17,685 bases of DNA from Acidobacteriota bacterium (lineage in GTDB: Bacteria; Acidobacteriota; Terriglobia; Terriglobales; Acidobacteriaceae): contig JAJZIF010000010.1 in assembly GCA_021810735.1 (NCBI GenBank), forward strand, positions 4,003 through 21,687, given 5' to 3'. Made by a program: the position numbers and the translations under genes. The notes below the pieces were generated by a model. It ran no database searches, had not been told where the DNA came from, and saw nothing but the letters and a program-made list of their open reading frames with translations. Numbering within the stretch: the stretch's first letter is position 1; each line of letters begins with the position of its first letter. Positions 17,547 to 17,685 of this stretch are shown one piece after another.

Positions 17547-17685
17547 CCTCGGCCTCCGGCGGGCGGCATAACCGCTAGCCTGCTCTATCTTTCCTATCTT
17601 CCCATCCCGGCCGCCGTCGCGTCCGCAGACACACTTCAGCGTTTTCGCTTCATGTGCTTACAAGAGAAACGCTTCCCGGTGGCTC

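Noticed and set aside
17547..17685. Possible 3' end of another minus-strand gene at the right edge
   Set aside because: A short open stretch of eleven codons ends in TGA, but it is too short to judge. The rest of the region shows only a small AGCG-TTTT-CGCT hairpin and the leader of the propeller gene.

Overview
The window looks like chromosomal DNA of an Acidobacteriota bacterium, probably class Terriglobia. The basis is GC-rich coding sequence, a split ATP synthase operon with b' and b subunits, a b subunit with a signal-peptide-like N-terminus, an Hfq with a long Gly/Ser/Thr tail, and a lipoprotein YVTN-type propeller. This placement is inference from protein style, not from a database search. 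Every confident protein gene lies on the minus strand, so transcription runs from high to low coordinates.

Read in the direction of transcription, the window opens with two lipoprotein genes: a seven-repeat beta-propeller (17546-16401) and an SH3-domain protein with an unrecognised C-terminal region (16303-15176). A 212-bp gap follows that can fold into a long two-tier hairpin. Next come hfq and hflX, the same pair found together in Proteobacteria. The 237-bp gap after hflX holds a candidate promoter for the ATP synthase genes on the minus strand. On the plus strand it holds a compact promoter/hairpin/terminator cassette that looks like an undescribed small RNA.

The ATP synthase operon runs b'-b-delta-alpha-gamma-beta-epsilon (12938-6583), with overlapping or near-touching genes, and ends in a clear intrinsic terminator. 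The genes for the a and c subunits are not present, so the proton channel must be encoded elsewhere. The gamma subunit is about 70 residues longer than usual because of two insertions. One of them lies where chloroplast and cyanobacterial gamma carry their regulatory insertion.

Beyond the terminator is a PP2C-type phosphatase gene. Then comes a tightly packed group: acyl-CoA dehydrogenase, aldo/keto reductase, meaB, methylmalonyl-CoA epimerase, tsaB and rimI. It joins propionate/branched-chain acyl-CoA catabolism to tRNA t6A synthesis and N-terminal acetylation. The window ends with a small DUF465 (YdcH-like) gene and the first 49 codons of phosphatidylserine decarboxylase, which is preceded by a perfect 12-bp dyad.

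No tRNA, rRNA, CRISPR array, insertion sequence or phage gene was seen. The numerous long plus-strand open frames are shadows of GC-rich genes on the other strand. The items most worth testing are the candidate sRNA near 13102-13186, the structured element upstream of hfq, and the gamma-subunit insertions.
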